From the NCBI GenBank assembly GCA_017305195.1, contig JAFKMU010000044.1, positions 124,001 through 188,000 on the forward strand: DNA of 64,000 nt, read 5' to 3'. A program made the translations under genes and the position numbers. This DNA is from Verrucomicrobiota bacterium (lineage in GTDB: Bacteria; Verrucomicrobiota; Verrucomicrobiia; Chthoniobacterales; Terrimicrobiaceae). Below, piece after piece: positions 35,659 to 43,596 of the stretch (positions are counted from its first letter, which is position 1; each line of letters begins with the position of its first letter). Under the pieces are notes generated by a model, which was not told the origin of the DNA, searched no databases, and saw nothing but the letters and a program-made list of their open reading frames with translations.

Positions 35659-35676
35659 CTGACCCCTGGTTCTCCC
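35659..35676. repeat. Diverged copy of the short repeat, right of the toxin-antitoxin pair
   Basis: CTGACCCCTGGTTCTCCC matches the left-hand units (34802-34837) over CTGACCCCT and the TTYTCC end, in the same orientation. It lies 103 bases upstream of the antitoxin start codon. Confidence 0.45.
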
Positions 35677-35743
35677 TAGGCAGCAGTTCTGACAACTCGG
35701 CTCGATTCTCGCCAAACCCGAGTTTCTCTGATACACGGCCCGA

Positions 35744-36343
35744 ATGACCCTCCCCAAGCTGACAAAAGACGACTGGAAAACCATCGGACCTTGGGCCGCG
35801 GTGATCGTCATCTTTATCGGATCTCCGATCTACCTCGCCGTTCGACCCAACGACTTCACCCCCTTCGTGCAGGTCCTCCTCTCGCTCTTCCTATTCGTCC
35901 TGGCATACTGGATCGGCTACAAAGCCGAGATCGCCAAGGCGGCGAAGGCGGCCAACGATCGGTGGCTGCCACAAGCCGAAAGCGTCATTTACAGGCTCCT
36001 CACCTTGCGGACGAACGTCCGGGGATTCAGTGACTCGACGAAATCCTCTTGCTCGGAGGCAACCTGCGATCTACCGGAGTTGGATGACCCTGCTTTGAAG
36101 GCGGTTCGCATCAAGATGAAGTCGGATTGTGAAGGATCGAGTCAGCGCCTCGACGACATCGGGCACCAACTCGAAGACGCTATTTCCGATTGGCGCAGAT
36201 TCATCGAAGCGAACTGCCACGGTGAGGAGTGCGCCCGAATCTGGGACGCCATCAGGGACCGCGAGGCGCGGCTGGAGCAAGAGATTAAGGAACGGAAGGA
36301 AGCCAAGGCAAAGAAAGCCTTGCCGCCGGAGGATGCTCTCTGA
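35744..36343 (+). CDS. Membrane protein of unknown function with cysteine-rich soluble part
   Basis: A 199-residue protein not matching a family known to me. Two membrane helices (about 17-33 and 41-60) are followed by a soluble, charged helical region with five cysteines (SSCSEATC, DCEG, NCHGEEC) and a Lys/Glu-rich tail likely to be coiled coil. It overlaps the next gene by TGATG (shared base at 36343), so the two form a coupled pair. It lies in the accessory island between the toxin-antitoxin module and the methyltransferase pair. Confidence 0.66.
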   Translation: MTLPKLTKDDWKTIGPWAAVIVIFIGSPIYLAVRPNDFTPFVQVLLSLFLFVLAYWIGYKAEIAKAAKAANDRWLPQAESVIYRLLTLRTNVRGFSDSTKSSCSEATCDLPELDDPALKAVRIKMKSDCEGSSQRLDDIGHQLEDAISDWRRFIEANCHGEECARIWDAIRDREARLEQEIKERKEAKAKKALPPEDAL

Positions 36344-36888
36344 TGAGTGGCGTACTCGGCCTAATTGCGACGGGCTTGGGAGTCGTAAAATCCTTGTGGG
36401 CGCGACTCGGAGCAAAGGGTTTGGAGGATCACAAGGGAAAGGTTGCCGTCCGTTCAAAGATCAACCTAGTCACTTTCGAGCACCGTCGGGCCGCGAGGCA
36501 GAAAATCCGCGTTGCCTTGGGAGCTATCGAGGAAGCTATCCGCCAAGCCTACCTCGCTCGGGCGAGTGACCGGGAAATTCACCCGAACGACTACGAAAAC
36601 GCTGCCTACTCAGCCTCGCACGTCCTCAGCCAAGAGGGCTACGCCGTGCGGCTCCTGCGAGATTTCGACACGATGGTCCAAGACATCGCGGGAGACTTGG
36701 GAGAAGGATCGGACGCTGTCGTCGAGGCCTGCAAGGTCGCCTCGAACAAGCTCACCTCATACCTCGCACACTCCTTCGATCTGTTCATCATGGCGGAGGA
36801 AACCGAAGACGACCGCCTCGCCGGTCGGGCGCTTCGAGCCATCCTCGCCGCCGAAGACAAACTCGACGCGGAAATGCTACAAACCTAG
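36343..36888 (+). CDS. Helical protein of unknown function
   Basis: A 181-residue, almost wholly helical protein. A short hydrophobic N-terminus (SGVLGLIATGLGVVKSLWARL) could be an amphipathic membrane-associated helix. The rest is charged helices without recognisable motif. It is translationally coupled to the preceding membrane protein by overlapping stop and start codons. It is 269 bases upstream of the methyltransferase gene and may or may not belong with it. Confidence 0.65.
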   Translation: MSGVLGLIATGLGVVKSLWARLGAKGLEDHKGKVAVRSKINLVTFEHRRAARQKIRVALGAIEEAIRQAYLARASDREIHPNDYENAAYSASHVLSQEGYAVRLLRDFDTMVQDIAGDLGEGSDAVVEACKVASNKLTSYLAHSFDLFIMAEETEDDRLAGRALRAILAAEDKLDAEMLQT

Positions 36889-37139
36889 TCCTGCCAGCAA
36901 ACCCGCCGCTGGGTCTTTGAAACCGTCGAGCGCTTTTGAGAGATTTGGGGGGGGAATGCACCATCATGAGATCGTCAAACTGGGGTAGGACGCCGGTTGT
37001 CTTACCTCCCGTGTCAAGATTCCGGGATATGAGACAAAAAACCATCCGTCCCGAAGGTAGGAAAGCAGGTCCAAAGGCCCAGACCGCATCCGCCACCTAT
37101 GGCATCTGCCGATAGCGGCTTGAATTAAGACGGAGTTCA
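36889..37139. other. Gene-free stretch upstream of the methyltransferase gene
   Basis: About 250 bases with no credible coding sequence on either strand. Base composition shifts here from GC-rich to more mixed, marking the left boundary of the AT-richer methyltransferase segment. No integrase, tRNA or direct repeat was recognised at this boundary. Confidence 0.5.
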
Positions 37140-37154
37140 GTTCAACACTTGAAC
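37140..37154. promoter_or_regulatory. Palindromic operator candidate at the methyltransferase start
   Basis: GTTCAACACTTGAAC is a perfect 6+3+6 palindrome ending 3 bases before the ATG at 37158. A protein bound there would block translation initiation or early transcription, as in self-controlled restriction-modification loci. No controller protein gene is obvious, so the methyltransferase itself could bind it. Functional reading is inference. Confidence 0.5.
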
Positions 37155-37157
37155 AAA

Positions 37158-40043
37158 ATGCTCGGACCCGAAAACATCACCTTCTGGAGAACCGGACGGA
37201 CAACGCCATCACTGGTGGATGCCGGATTGGTTGCAGTTGGCGATTCGGCGCATGTCGCTAAACTGCCTGCTGATACTCGAGGGATTCTAAAAAAAGCGTC
37301 AGAGCAGTTCGGAGCGACACACGTCTTTTTCCGTTCCCGTCCGGGACGACCCTCGGTGCCTGAGGCGTTGGTGTTTGATGACTCTGATAGTCACAGCTCG
37401 CGCTCGAACGAGCAATTTGCAGAGCTACATCGTCGTTTGTGGAGCTGGGGAGCTGTTCCCCTGGTTTATCGTCGTTCACCCGGGAGGGTAGATGTTTTTC
37501 GCTGCGCTCATAAGCCCGACTTCGACACCAAAAAAGGGCAGCCTGAGTACGCACCTTATGACTCAATTCAATTAATTGATACCGCTGCTGAAATCACGGC
37601 TCAGTTGGAAGAGAAGCCCTGGTGGGATATGCGTCGGCTGGCTAATGGCACTCTTTGGGATGACCGCACAGTCGCTCAGAAGTTTCTGTCCGATGCCTCC
37701 GCTCACAAGACCATCCTTGGGCATGTCGAGGCCTTGGAGAAGCAACTCGTAAAGGAATCCCGTCTGGCATCGAATCTGCGCCGTCGACTGCTCATCATCT
37801 CGCTGCTCGTTGCCTATCTGGAAGATCGTGAAGTCTTCAAATTGGAGGCAAACTTCTTTGCGCGATTCAAGCCGGGTGCGGAGAAGTTTTTCCATGTGCT
37901 CGGCGATGCAAGTGCACTGATCAAGCTCTTGCACTACCTCGAAACGGAGCGCTTCAACGGCAACGTCTTTTCATTGGATGAGGATGAAAAACATCAACTC
38001 CTGCAGACGCCTTACCTGAGGAAGTTTGCAGAGGTGATCGAGGGTGTTACAGAACCTGGGGGCCAGCAGACCCTCTGGAGGCTCTACTCCTTCCACGATC
38101 TGCCGGTGGAACTGATCAGCCATATCTACCAACTCTTCGTAGAAGATAAGACGACCTGCGTTTACACGCCTCCGTTCCTTGCCCGCCTGATGCTGGAAGA
38201 AGCCCTTTCATTGGATCGCATGGATCGGTTGGAAGAGCGTAACGAGATTGTGTTCGATCCCGCGTGCGGCTCGGGCATCTTCTTGGTAGAGGCCTTCAAG
38301 CGTCTTGTTCTGCATTGGCGCAAAAACAACGATTGGGAAAGCCCGACCGTGGAGGTGCTGAGAAAACTCATGCAACGAGTCGGCGGAACGGATGTGGATC
38401 GCTATGCCGTCGAGTTAGCCGCTTTCAGCCTTTGCCTCGCAATGTGCGAGGAACTGCCTAAAGAGGCTATATTCAAGACGCGGAAGCTCTTTCCCACGCT
38501 AAAGGGCAAGACCCTTATCGAAAGCTGTTTCTTCAAGCAAGCCCGGGAAAGGAAACTGCCACAGAATATCGGCGTGGCAGTGGGGAACCCTCCGTTTGGC
38601 TCGGCCTCGAAGGTGGGAACGACCGAGCAAGCCTACAATGAGTATCTCGCTACGCATGGAAAGCAAAGCCTTCCCGATCGCCAGTCTGCCTATCTCTTCA
38701 TGCATCATTGCATGGAGGCGATCGTTCCCAATGGCCTAATTTGCCTTATTCAAAAGGACAATTTCCTCTATAATCGGCGCAGCATCGGTTTCCGCCAGTC
38801 GATCTTCGAACGCTGGGACGTTCGCCAGATTCTCGATTTCACGCCCATTCGTGGGATGTTCTTCAAAGACCCCAAGGTGGTCGTTGTCATGGCCGAGGCC
38901 AGTTCTCCCCAGCCCAAGCGCTCCATCCTTCACGCCATCTTCCGCCGCACGGTCCATACTCAGGCTGAGCTGAGTTTCGAACTCGACTACTATGACATGC
39001 ACTGGCTGCCCCGCCAATGCGTAATGACCAAGGACTTCGTCTGGCGCTGCAATCTCTTTGGAGGTGGCAGGGCGGTGGGTCTCGTCGAGCGACTCAAAAA
39101 GTTGCCGACGCTGAAGGAATATGTAAGAGCCAAAGGTTGGGACTATGGAGAGGGATTTATGGTCGGAACTCCAACTAGCGATGAGGTTATCGACTTTCTC
39201 TACGATCAGCCTGTGATCCCTGCAAAAGCGGTCCTGGCGAATGGTACTGTCGACGAAACTCTGATCGAGACACAATCTGCAAAGCACTTTTATTACCCAA
39301 CGCGTGATAGCCTTTACAAGTCGCCGACGATTCTTATTCGGCAGACGGACAGCCTGCAGTTGGCTTACTGGCAAAAGAGCAACTTGACCTACAACTCCGA
39401 AGTTTTAGGTATTGCATCCAACGGCGTATCCCATGCAGAACACCGAGCTACATTTGATCGGATTTTCAAGTCAAAGTCCTTCTTTCAAGCATGGATTGCA
39501 CTCACGAGCACGAAGGCTGGCCTGCAAAAGGCGACCGCGCTGAACAAATCCGACATCGACGACTTTCCATTCCCGGATGACGAAGCCGATCTCGACCTCA
39601 CGGAAAACGAAGAGATCATTCTCGGCGACGCTTTCGGATACTACCGAGATTTCCAGCGCCTCGGCGATGACGCTGCAATGATGCGGAAAGCCGAGGCCAA
39701 AGATTATGAAGAATTTGCTTCGGTCTTCACGCGGCAAATCAACGCTGTTCACAAGAAGCTGCGTCCTTTGCCGGTAAAGTCATGGGCCGGGGTGAGCTGC
39801 CAACCATTCATCTTCGGCAAGGAAGCGCCAGATTGGACGAATGCGGAGAGCCTGAACGACAAACTTTCCAGGCTCCTGCGCACCAAGAAAAGTCCTTCGT
39901 TCACCACGGTGCGCATCTTACGCATCTTTGACGGGCCATTCATCTTTCTCATCAAACCCGACCGCCTCCGCTATTGGTTGAAGTCCATCGCCCTTCGCGA
40001 TGCAGACGAAGCTTTGGCAGATCTTCGAGCACTCGGCTTTTAA
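37158..40043 (+). CDS. Class I adenine-specific DNA methyltransferase, Eco57I/type IIG-like
   Basis: About 961 residues, start ATG 37158 (a TTG nine bases upstream lies inside a palindrome). Residues 1-350 are a helical N-terminal region without a visible nuclease motif. The methylase core begins with TPPFLARLMLEEAL, SAM-binding motif I DPACGSGIFLVEAFKRL near residue 367, TDVDRYAVELAAFSLCLAM, and catalytic motif IV NPPF near residue 477 (N6-adenine type). A target-recognition half follows, with SDIDDFPFP typical of TaqI/Eco57I-type enzymes. Codons are clearly more AT-rich than in the flanking genes, suggesting recent transfer. A candidate nuclease gene follows after 8 bases. Recognition sequence unknown. 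Confidence 0.83.
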   Translation: MLGPENITFWRTGRTTPSLVDAGLVAVGDSAHVAKLPADTRGILKKASEQFGATHVFFRSRPGRPSVPEALVFDDSDSHSSRSNEQFAELHRRLWSWGAVPLVYRRSPGRVDVFRCAHKPDFDTKKGQPEYAPYDSIQLIDTAAEITAQLEEKPWWDMRRLANGTLWDDRTVAQKFLSDASAHKTILGHVEALEKQLVKESRLASNLRRRLLIISLLVAYLEDREVFKLEANFFARFKPGAEKFFHVLGDASALIKLLHYLETERFNGNVFSLDEDEKHQLLQTPYLRKFAEVIEGVTEPGGQQTLWRLYSFHDLPVELISHIYQLFVEDKTTCVYTPPFLARLMLEEALSLDRMDRLEERNEIVFDPACGSGIFLVEAFKRLVLHWRKNNDWESPTVEVLRKLMQRVGGTDVDRYAVELAAFSLCLAMCEELPKEAIFKTRKLFPTLKGKTLIESCFFKQARERKLPQNIGVAVGNPPFGSASKVGTTEQAYNEYLATHGKQSLPDRQSAYLFMHHCMEAIVPNGLICLIQKDNFLYNRRSIGFRQSIFERWDVRQILDFTPIRGMFFKDPKVVVVMAEASSPQPKRSILHAIFRRTVHTQAELSFELDYYDMHWLPRQCVMTKDFVWRCNLFGGGRAVGLVERLKKLPTLKEYVRAKGWDYGEGFMVGTPTSDEVIDFLYDQPVIPAKAVLANGTVDETLIETQSAKHFYYPTRDSLYKSPTILIRQTDSLQLAYWQKSNLTYNSEVLGIASNGVSHAEHRATFDRIFKSKSFFQAWIALTSTKAGLQKATALNKSDIDDFPFPDDEADLDLTENEEIILGDAFGYYRDFQRLGDDAAMMRKAEAKDYEEFASVFTRQINAVHKKLRPLPVKSWAGVSCQPFIFGKEAPDWTNAESLNDKLSRLLRTKKSPSFTTVRILRIFDGPFIFLIKPDRLRYWLKSIALRDADEALADLRALGF

Positions 40044-40051
40044 ACGATCTC

Positions 40052-40771
40052 ATGATTGCCGACGAGCATCATTCACATCCTTGCATCGGCGCTCCCGATG
40101 CCGAGGTGTTAGATGCTAACGCATTTCATCACGCGATCGTCAGTTTTGTTGAGCAGCATCTCCCGATCTGGTGTGATCGCTCGGATCGTCCTCTGGTGAC
40201 TGACGAGCCACAGCTTAATGAAACGCTTTGCGATCATCTGGACTGCGCGGCGCGTCACTCTTTTGATTCCATTCGATTTAGTCATGAGCCATACCAGACA
40301 CCCGGACGCGCCGCCGATATGGCGGTGAAGCCTGGAAAACAGATCATCGTAGAGGGAATCGGTTATTCGATATTCGAGCAGCTACTTCCTATCGAATGCA
40401 AACGACTTCCCACGCCGACGGACAGTCACCGCAGCGACTGCGAATATGTCCACGGCCTTGCTGGACATCGCACTGGAGCCATCGAGCGGTTCAAACACGG
40501 CCTTCATGGGCCGACCAATAAACGGGCCATGATCATAGCCTACCTTCAACAAGGGGTCGTCGAACACTGGCGGGCGACAATCAATAGTCGCCTTGAAAAG
40601 ATGGCGAGCGAACAAGCGGACGAGGGCTTCTGGGCTCCCTGCGAGCTTCTCTCCCCATGCGCATCAGCGAGCGCTCGGCTGGGCAAACATACATCTCAGC
40701 ATCGGCGCTGTAAACCTCCGGCCGATTCCGCTCTGATCGAAATTATGCACCTTTGGCTATTGATGAATTGA
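40052..40771 (+). CDS. Candidate PD-(D/E)xK nuclease paired with the methyltransferase
   Basis: A 239-residue protein with the start ATG 8 bases after the methyltransferase stop, so co-expression is likely. Residues 85-120 fit the PD-(D/E)xK nuclease pattern: Asp89 in GRAADMAV, a strand with Glu101, then E115-C-K117 in PIECKRLP, followed by a helix with AIERFKHGLHG resembling the GI.RF element of restriction-type nucleases. A C-terminal cysteine/histidine-containing stretch is unassigned. Not recognised as a named family. Restriction activity is inferred from motif and neighbour. Codon use is AT-rich like its partner, consistent with joint acquisition. Confidence 0.6.
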   Translation: MIADEHHSHPCIGAPDAEVLDANAFHHAIVSFVEQHLPIWCDRSDRPLVTDEPQLNETLCDHLDCAARHSFDSIRFSHEPYQTPGRAADMAVKPGKQIIVEGIGYSIFEQLLPIECKRLPTPTDSHRSDCEYVHGLAGHRTGAIERFKHGLHGPTNKRAMIIAYLQQGVVEHWRATINSRLEKMASEQADEGFWAPCELLSPCASASARLGKHTSQHRRCKPPADSALIEIMHLWLLMN

Positions 40772-40777
40772 CTCAGC

Positions 40778-41047
40778 TCATCCGCTACGGTGAGAAGCGG
40801 AAAATCGGGGGCCGATCAAAAACGGCTGGCTCACGGTAAAGTCCCAAGCGAACCGAACCGCCAAGCCGAAGATCATCGCTGCGGGAAAAAAGCAGAACAC
40901 GCAAGCGGCAAGATCGAGGAGAAGGGAACGCCCCGTTCTTTTTCGAGGGGGTGGAACGGAGACGCAGACGACGATGAAGATGACGCCGTAGAGCGCAACG
41001 CACACCAGCAAGAAGAAGGGAATTGCGGCTTTCCAAGCGGTATCCAT
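40778..41047 (-). CDS. Small two-helix membrane protein
   Basis: An 89-residue protein with two hydrophobic segments (about 8-31 and 45-67) separated by a basic loop (PPPRKRTGRS). No family recognised. It ends 6 bases from the convergent nuclease gene and is the last gene of the minus-strand series headed by the rhomboid-like gene. Could be an uncharacterised inner-membrane protein. Confidence 0.6.
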   Translation of the reverse strand: MDTAWKAAIPFFLLVCVALYGVIFIVVCVSVPPPRKRTGRSLLLDLAACVFCFFPAAMIFGLAVRFAWDFTVSQPFLIGPRFSASHRSG

Positions 41048-41079
41048 CAGCGCTGATCTCGGGGTGGAGTTCTATTTCC

Positions 41080-42069
41080 CTACAACCCGCCCAGGAACTT
41101 TTGCAGTTTTTCGGCGACGGCGGAGAAGCTGAGGGTGCGGGAGGCGGTGGATTCCACCTGGGTGAGGGCGTGGCGGTAGGTGGCTTCGTCGGCCAGTAAC
41201 GATGATGCGATGGCGGAGAGTTGCTCGGGGGTGCGGCCGAGGCCGCTGGTGTCGGGGAAGGCCATGCGCTCGACGGCTCCGTCGCCGCCGACACAGATGA
41301 CGCGGGCGAGGAGGGCGTCGCCTGCGACCTGGCCGGGGACGGCGCTGCGGTCGAGCTGGAAGACGATGCGGTGGCGGGCCATCTCGCGGAGGTACTCGGG
41401 ATAGGGCAGCGGGCCGGCGAGGATGCGCAGCGACGGGCTGATGGACTGGAGGAGGCGCTCGCCGCGGCGGCCGTCGGTATTGACTACGGTGACGCGCTGG
41501 GACAGGCGGCTGGCGGTGGCGACGGCGAGGAGGTGGTTGCGGGACGGGATGTCAAACTCGCGGGTGCCGATGAAGATGCCGGAGCGGTCGGAGATGGGGG
41601 CCGAGAAATTCCACGCCGGGGCCTCGATGGGGTACGGGGTAGGCAGGAATTCCCCCCGGCGGCTGCCGGCGGATTCGTACAGGGCCATGAGCTCGGGGGT
41701 GCTGGCGAGGTAGCCGTCGGCGGCGCGGCAGATCTCGGCAAACTTTGCGTAGCGCCTGGCGTCGTTGAGGGCGTCGGAGACCTGGTGGAGGCCGGATTCC
41801 TTCCACGAGACGAGGGTGCGGACCTCGCGTTCGCGCAGGGTATTGACGGCCTCCAGGGCGGCGTCGAGGCCATTGCGGCGCAGGAGGACGAGGACGGCGG
41901 TGACAGTGGGCGGAATCTCGCGCACGTCGCGGGCGAAGGCTCCGCGCACGCAGGCGGCGTAGGCGTGGTAGTTGATCGGGGCGTGGCCTGGGTCGTTGGG
42001 CGAGCCTGCGGCGCTGGGAAAGGTCTGGTAGGCGTCGCGGCCACCGGGGTTGAGGACGGCAAAGGGCAC
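41080..42069 (-). CDS. Glycosyltransferase-like protein (GT-B type, tentative)
   Basis: A 329-residue soluble protein. The C-terminal half has features of GT-B glycosyltransferases: a strand-helix start GIFIGTREFDIPSRNHLLAVATA, LRILAGPLPYPEYLREMARHRIVFQLDRS and a loop before AGDALLARVICVGGDGAVERMAFPD, where a nucleotide sugar would bind, then helical LADEATYRHAL. The N-terminal half is helical and not diagnostic. It is 25 bases downstream of mazG on the same strand. Donor and acceptor are unknown and the assignment is moderate. Confidence 0.55.
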   Translation of the reverse strand: MPFAVLNPGGRDAYQTFPSAAGSPNDPGHAPINYHAYAACVRGAFARDVREIPPTVTAVLVLLRRNGLDAALEAVNTLREREVRTLVSWKESGLHQVSDALNDARRYAKFAEICRAADGYLASTPELMALYESAGSRRGEFLPTPYPIEAPAWNFSAPISDRSGIFIGTREFDIPSRNHLLAVATASRLSQRVTVVNTDGRRGERLLQSISPSLRILAGPLPYPEYLREMARHRIVFQLDRSAVPGQVAGDALLARVICVGGDGAVERMAFPDTSGLGRTPEQLSAIASSLLADEATYRHALTQVESTASRTLSFSAVAEKLQKFLGGL

Positions 42070-42094
42070 GGTGGAGAGAGTGTGTGGGGTGGGG

Positions 42095-42877
42095 TCAGGC
42101 TTGGGTGGAGGCGGCAGCGGCTTTGTGCTGGTCCCAGAGGGCGTTCATTTCGTCGGGTGTGGCATCCTCGATGCGGCGGCCCTGGGCGGCGAGGGCGGCC
42201 TCGACCGCCTGGAAGCGGGTGACAAATTTGCCGGTGGCGGCGGCGAGAGCGGTCTCGCTGTCGACCTTGAGCTTGCGGGAGAGGTTGACGACGGTGAAGA
42301 GCAGGTCGCCCAGCTCCTCCTCGACGTGGCGGGTTTCGCCGGAGGCGAGGGCCTGGCGGAGTTCCGCGATCTCCTCCTCGACCTTGTCAAAGACGGGTTC
42401 CGCAGCCTGCCAGTCGAAGCCCACGCGGGCGGCTTTCTTCTGGGCATTCTGCGCGCGCAGGAGGGCGGGCTGGCCGGAGCCGAGGCCGTCCATGATGGAG
42501 GTGCGGTCCTTTTTCTCGGCGCGCTTGATCTGCTCCCACTGGCGGAGCACCTCGGTGCTGTCGGCGGCGGCCTGGTCGCCAAAGACGTGGGGGTGGCGGC
42601 GGATGAGCTTTTCGCAGACCTCGGCGACGACTTCGTCAAAGGAGAAGGCGTCGCGTTCGCCCGCCATCTGGGCGTGCATAACGACGTGGAGCAGGATGTC
42701 GCCAAGCTCCTCGCGGAGGTTGGGGTCGTCGGCCTTGTCGATGGCCTCGATGACCTCGTAACACTCCTCGACGAGGGCGGCGCGGAGGCTGGAGTGGGTC
42801 TGCTCGCGGTCCCAGGGGCAGCCATCGGGGGCGCGGAGGCGGGCGACGATGTCGCGGAGGCGGGAGATATCACTCAT
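42095..42877 (-). CDS. mazG: Nucleoside triphosphate pyrophosphohydrolase MazG
   Basis: Hydrolyses NTPs and dNTPs to monophosphates, cleaning the nucleotide pool. The 260-residue protein has the tandem MazG architecture: LRAPDGCPWDREQTHSSL then EECYEVIEAID with EELGDILLHVVMHAQMA in the first domain, and EEIAELRQAL with EEELGDLLFTVVNLSRKL and KFVTRF in the second. Its start overlaps the stop of the DUF2270 gene (ATGA). Confidence 0.93.
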   Translation of the reverse strand: MSDISRLRDIVARLRAPDGCPWDREQTHSSLRAALVEECYEVIEAIDKADDPNLREELGDILLHVVMHAQMAGERDAFSFDEVVAEVCEKLIRRHPHVFGDQAAADSTEVLRQWEQIKRAEKKDRTSIMDGLGSGQPALLRAQNAQKKAARVGFDWQAAEPVFDKVEEEIAELRQALASGETRHVEEELGDLLFTVVNLSRKLKVDSETALAAATGKFVTRFQAVEAALAAQGRRIEDATPDEMNALWDQHKAAAASTQA

Positions 42878-43596
42878 ATGCGCCAGAGCGAGGCGTTGCC
42901 GCCGCTGAATTCATTGATCTCCTCGGACGAGCGCCGGGAGACGTAGATGACGAGGAAGCCGACGGTGAGGATGGTGCCGAGGTAGACGACGCAGGCGATC
43001 CAGGCTGGGAGGGCGTGGACGGCGAGGGCGTTGTAGAAATTTTCCACAGAATCGATGGGTGAGCGGGCGTGGATGAAGACCTTCAGCGTCCAGGCGACGA
43101 GGATGATGGCGAAGATGAAGACGTAGTTGCGCTTCAGCCGCCGGGCGACGGCCTCGACGGCGGTGATTTTGAAGGACGGCAGGATGAGATCCTCGCAGAC
43201 AAGCCGCCGCCACTCGCCATCGAGGAGCTGCTGGCTTTGCGAGATCATGGGCACGAGGAAGTGCGACTCCAGCATGCGGACGCGCCCGCGGAAGGCGTCG
43301 TAAAACCGATACCGCCGCGCCTCGATCCAGAGGAGCATCCAGACGAAGGCGAGATTGAAGAAAAAGACGATGTGCGGGACGTTGGGGAACGAGAAGGCGA
43401 CGGTGATGATGGACGTCGTGCTCGTGATGGCCCAGGTGGTAGTGACGTCGAGGCGCTGCCGCCAGATCATGATGCGGCCCAGCTCGCCACGATAGAAGTG
43501 GATCATGGCGTTGACGTAGCAACTGTCCTGCAAACTCGGGATGGGCATCCCGGAGTTGTCGGAGCGAGGCGGTTGAGGCGGAGGTATATCGGACAT
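42874..43596 (-). CDS. DUF2270 membrane protein
   Basis: A 240-residue protein with the signature of the DUF2270 family: NAMIHFYRGELGRIMIWRQRLDVTTTWAITSTTSIITVAFSF, then IEARRYRFYDAFRGRVRMLE. Four membrane helices are visible, two in the first half and two near the end. Function of the family is unknown. It shares a base with the upstream rhomboid-like gene stop (TAATG at 43598-43594) and overlaps mazG by ATGA, so the three are translationally linked. Confidence 0.8.
   Translation of the reverse strand: MSDIPPPQPPRSDNSGMPIPSLQDSCYVNAMIHFYRGELGRIMIWRQRLDVTTTWAITSTTSIITVAFSFPNVPHIVFFFNLAFVWMLLWIEARRYRFYDAFRGRVRMLESHFLVPMISQSQQLLDGEWRRLVCEDLILPSFKITAVEAVARRLKRNYVFIFAIILVAWTLKVFIHARSPIDSVENFYNALAVHALPAWIACVVYLGTILTVGFLVIYVSRRSSEEINEFSGGNASLWRI

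Noticed and set aside
41221-42946. Gly/Asp/Val-rich open frames on the + strand opposite the glycosyltransferase-like gene and mazG
   Set aside because: Shadows of minus-strand genes with clear or moderate family signatures.
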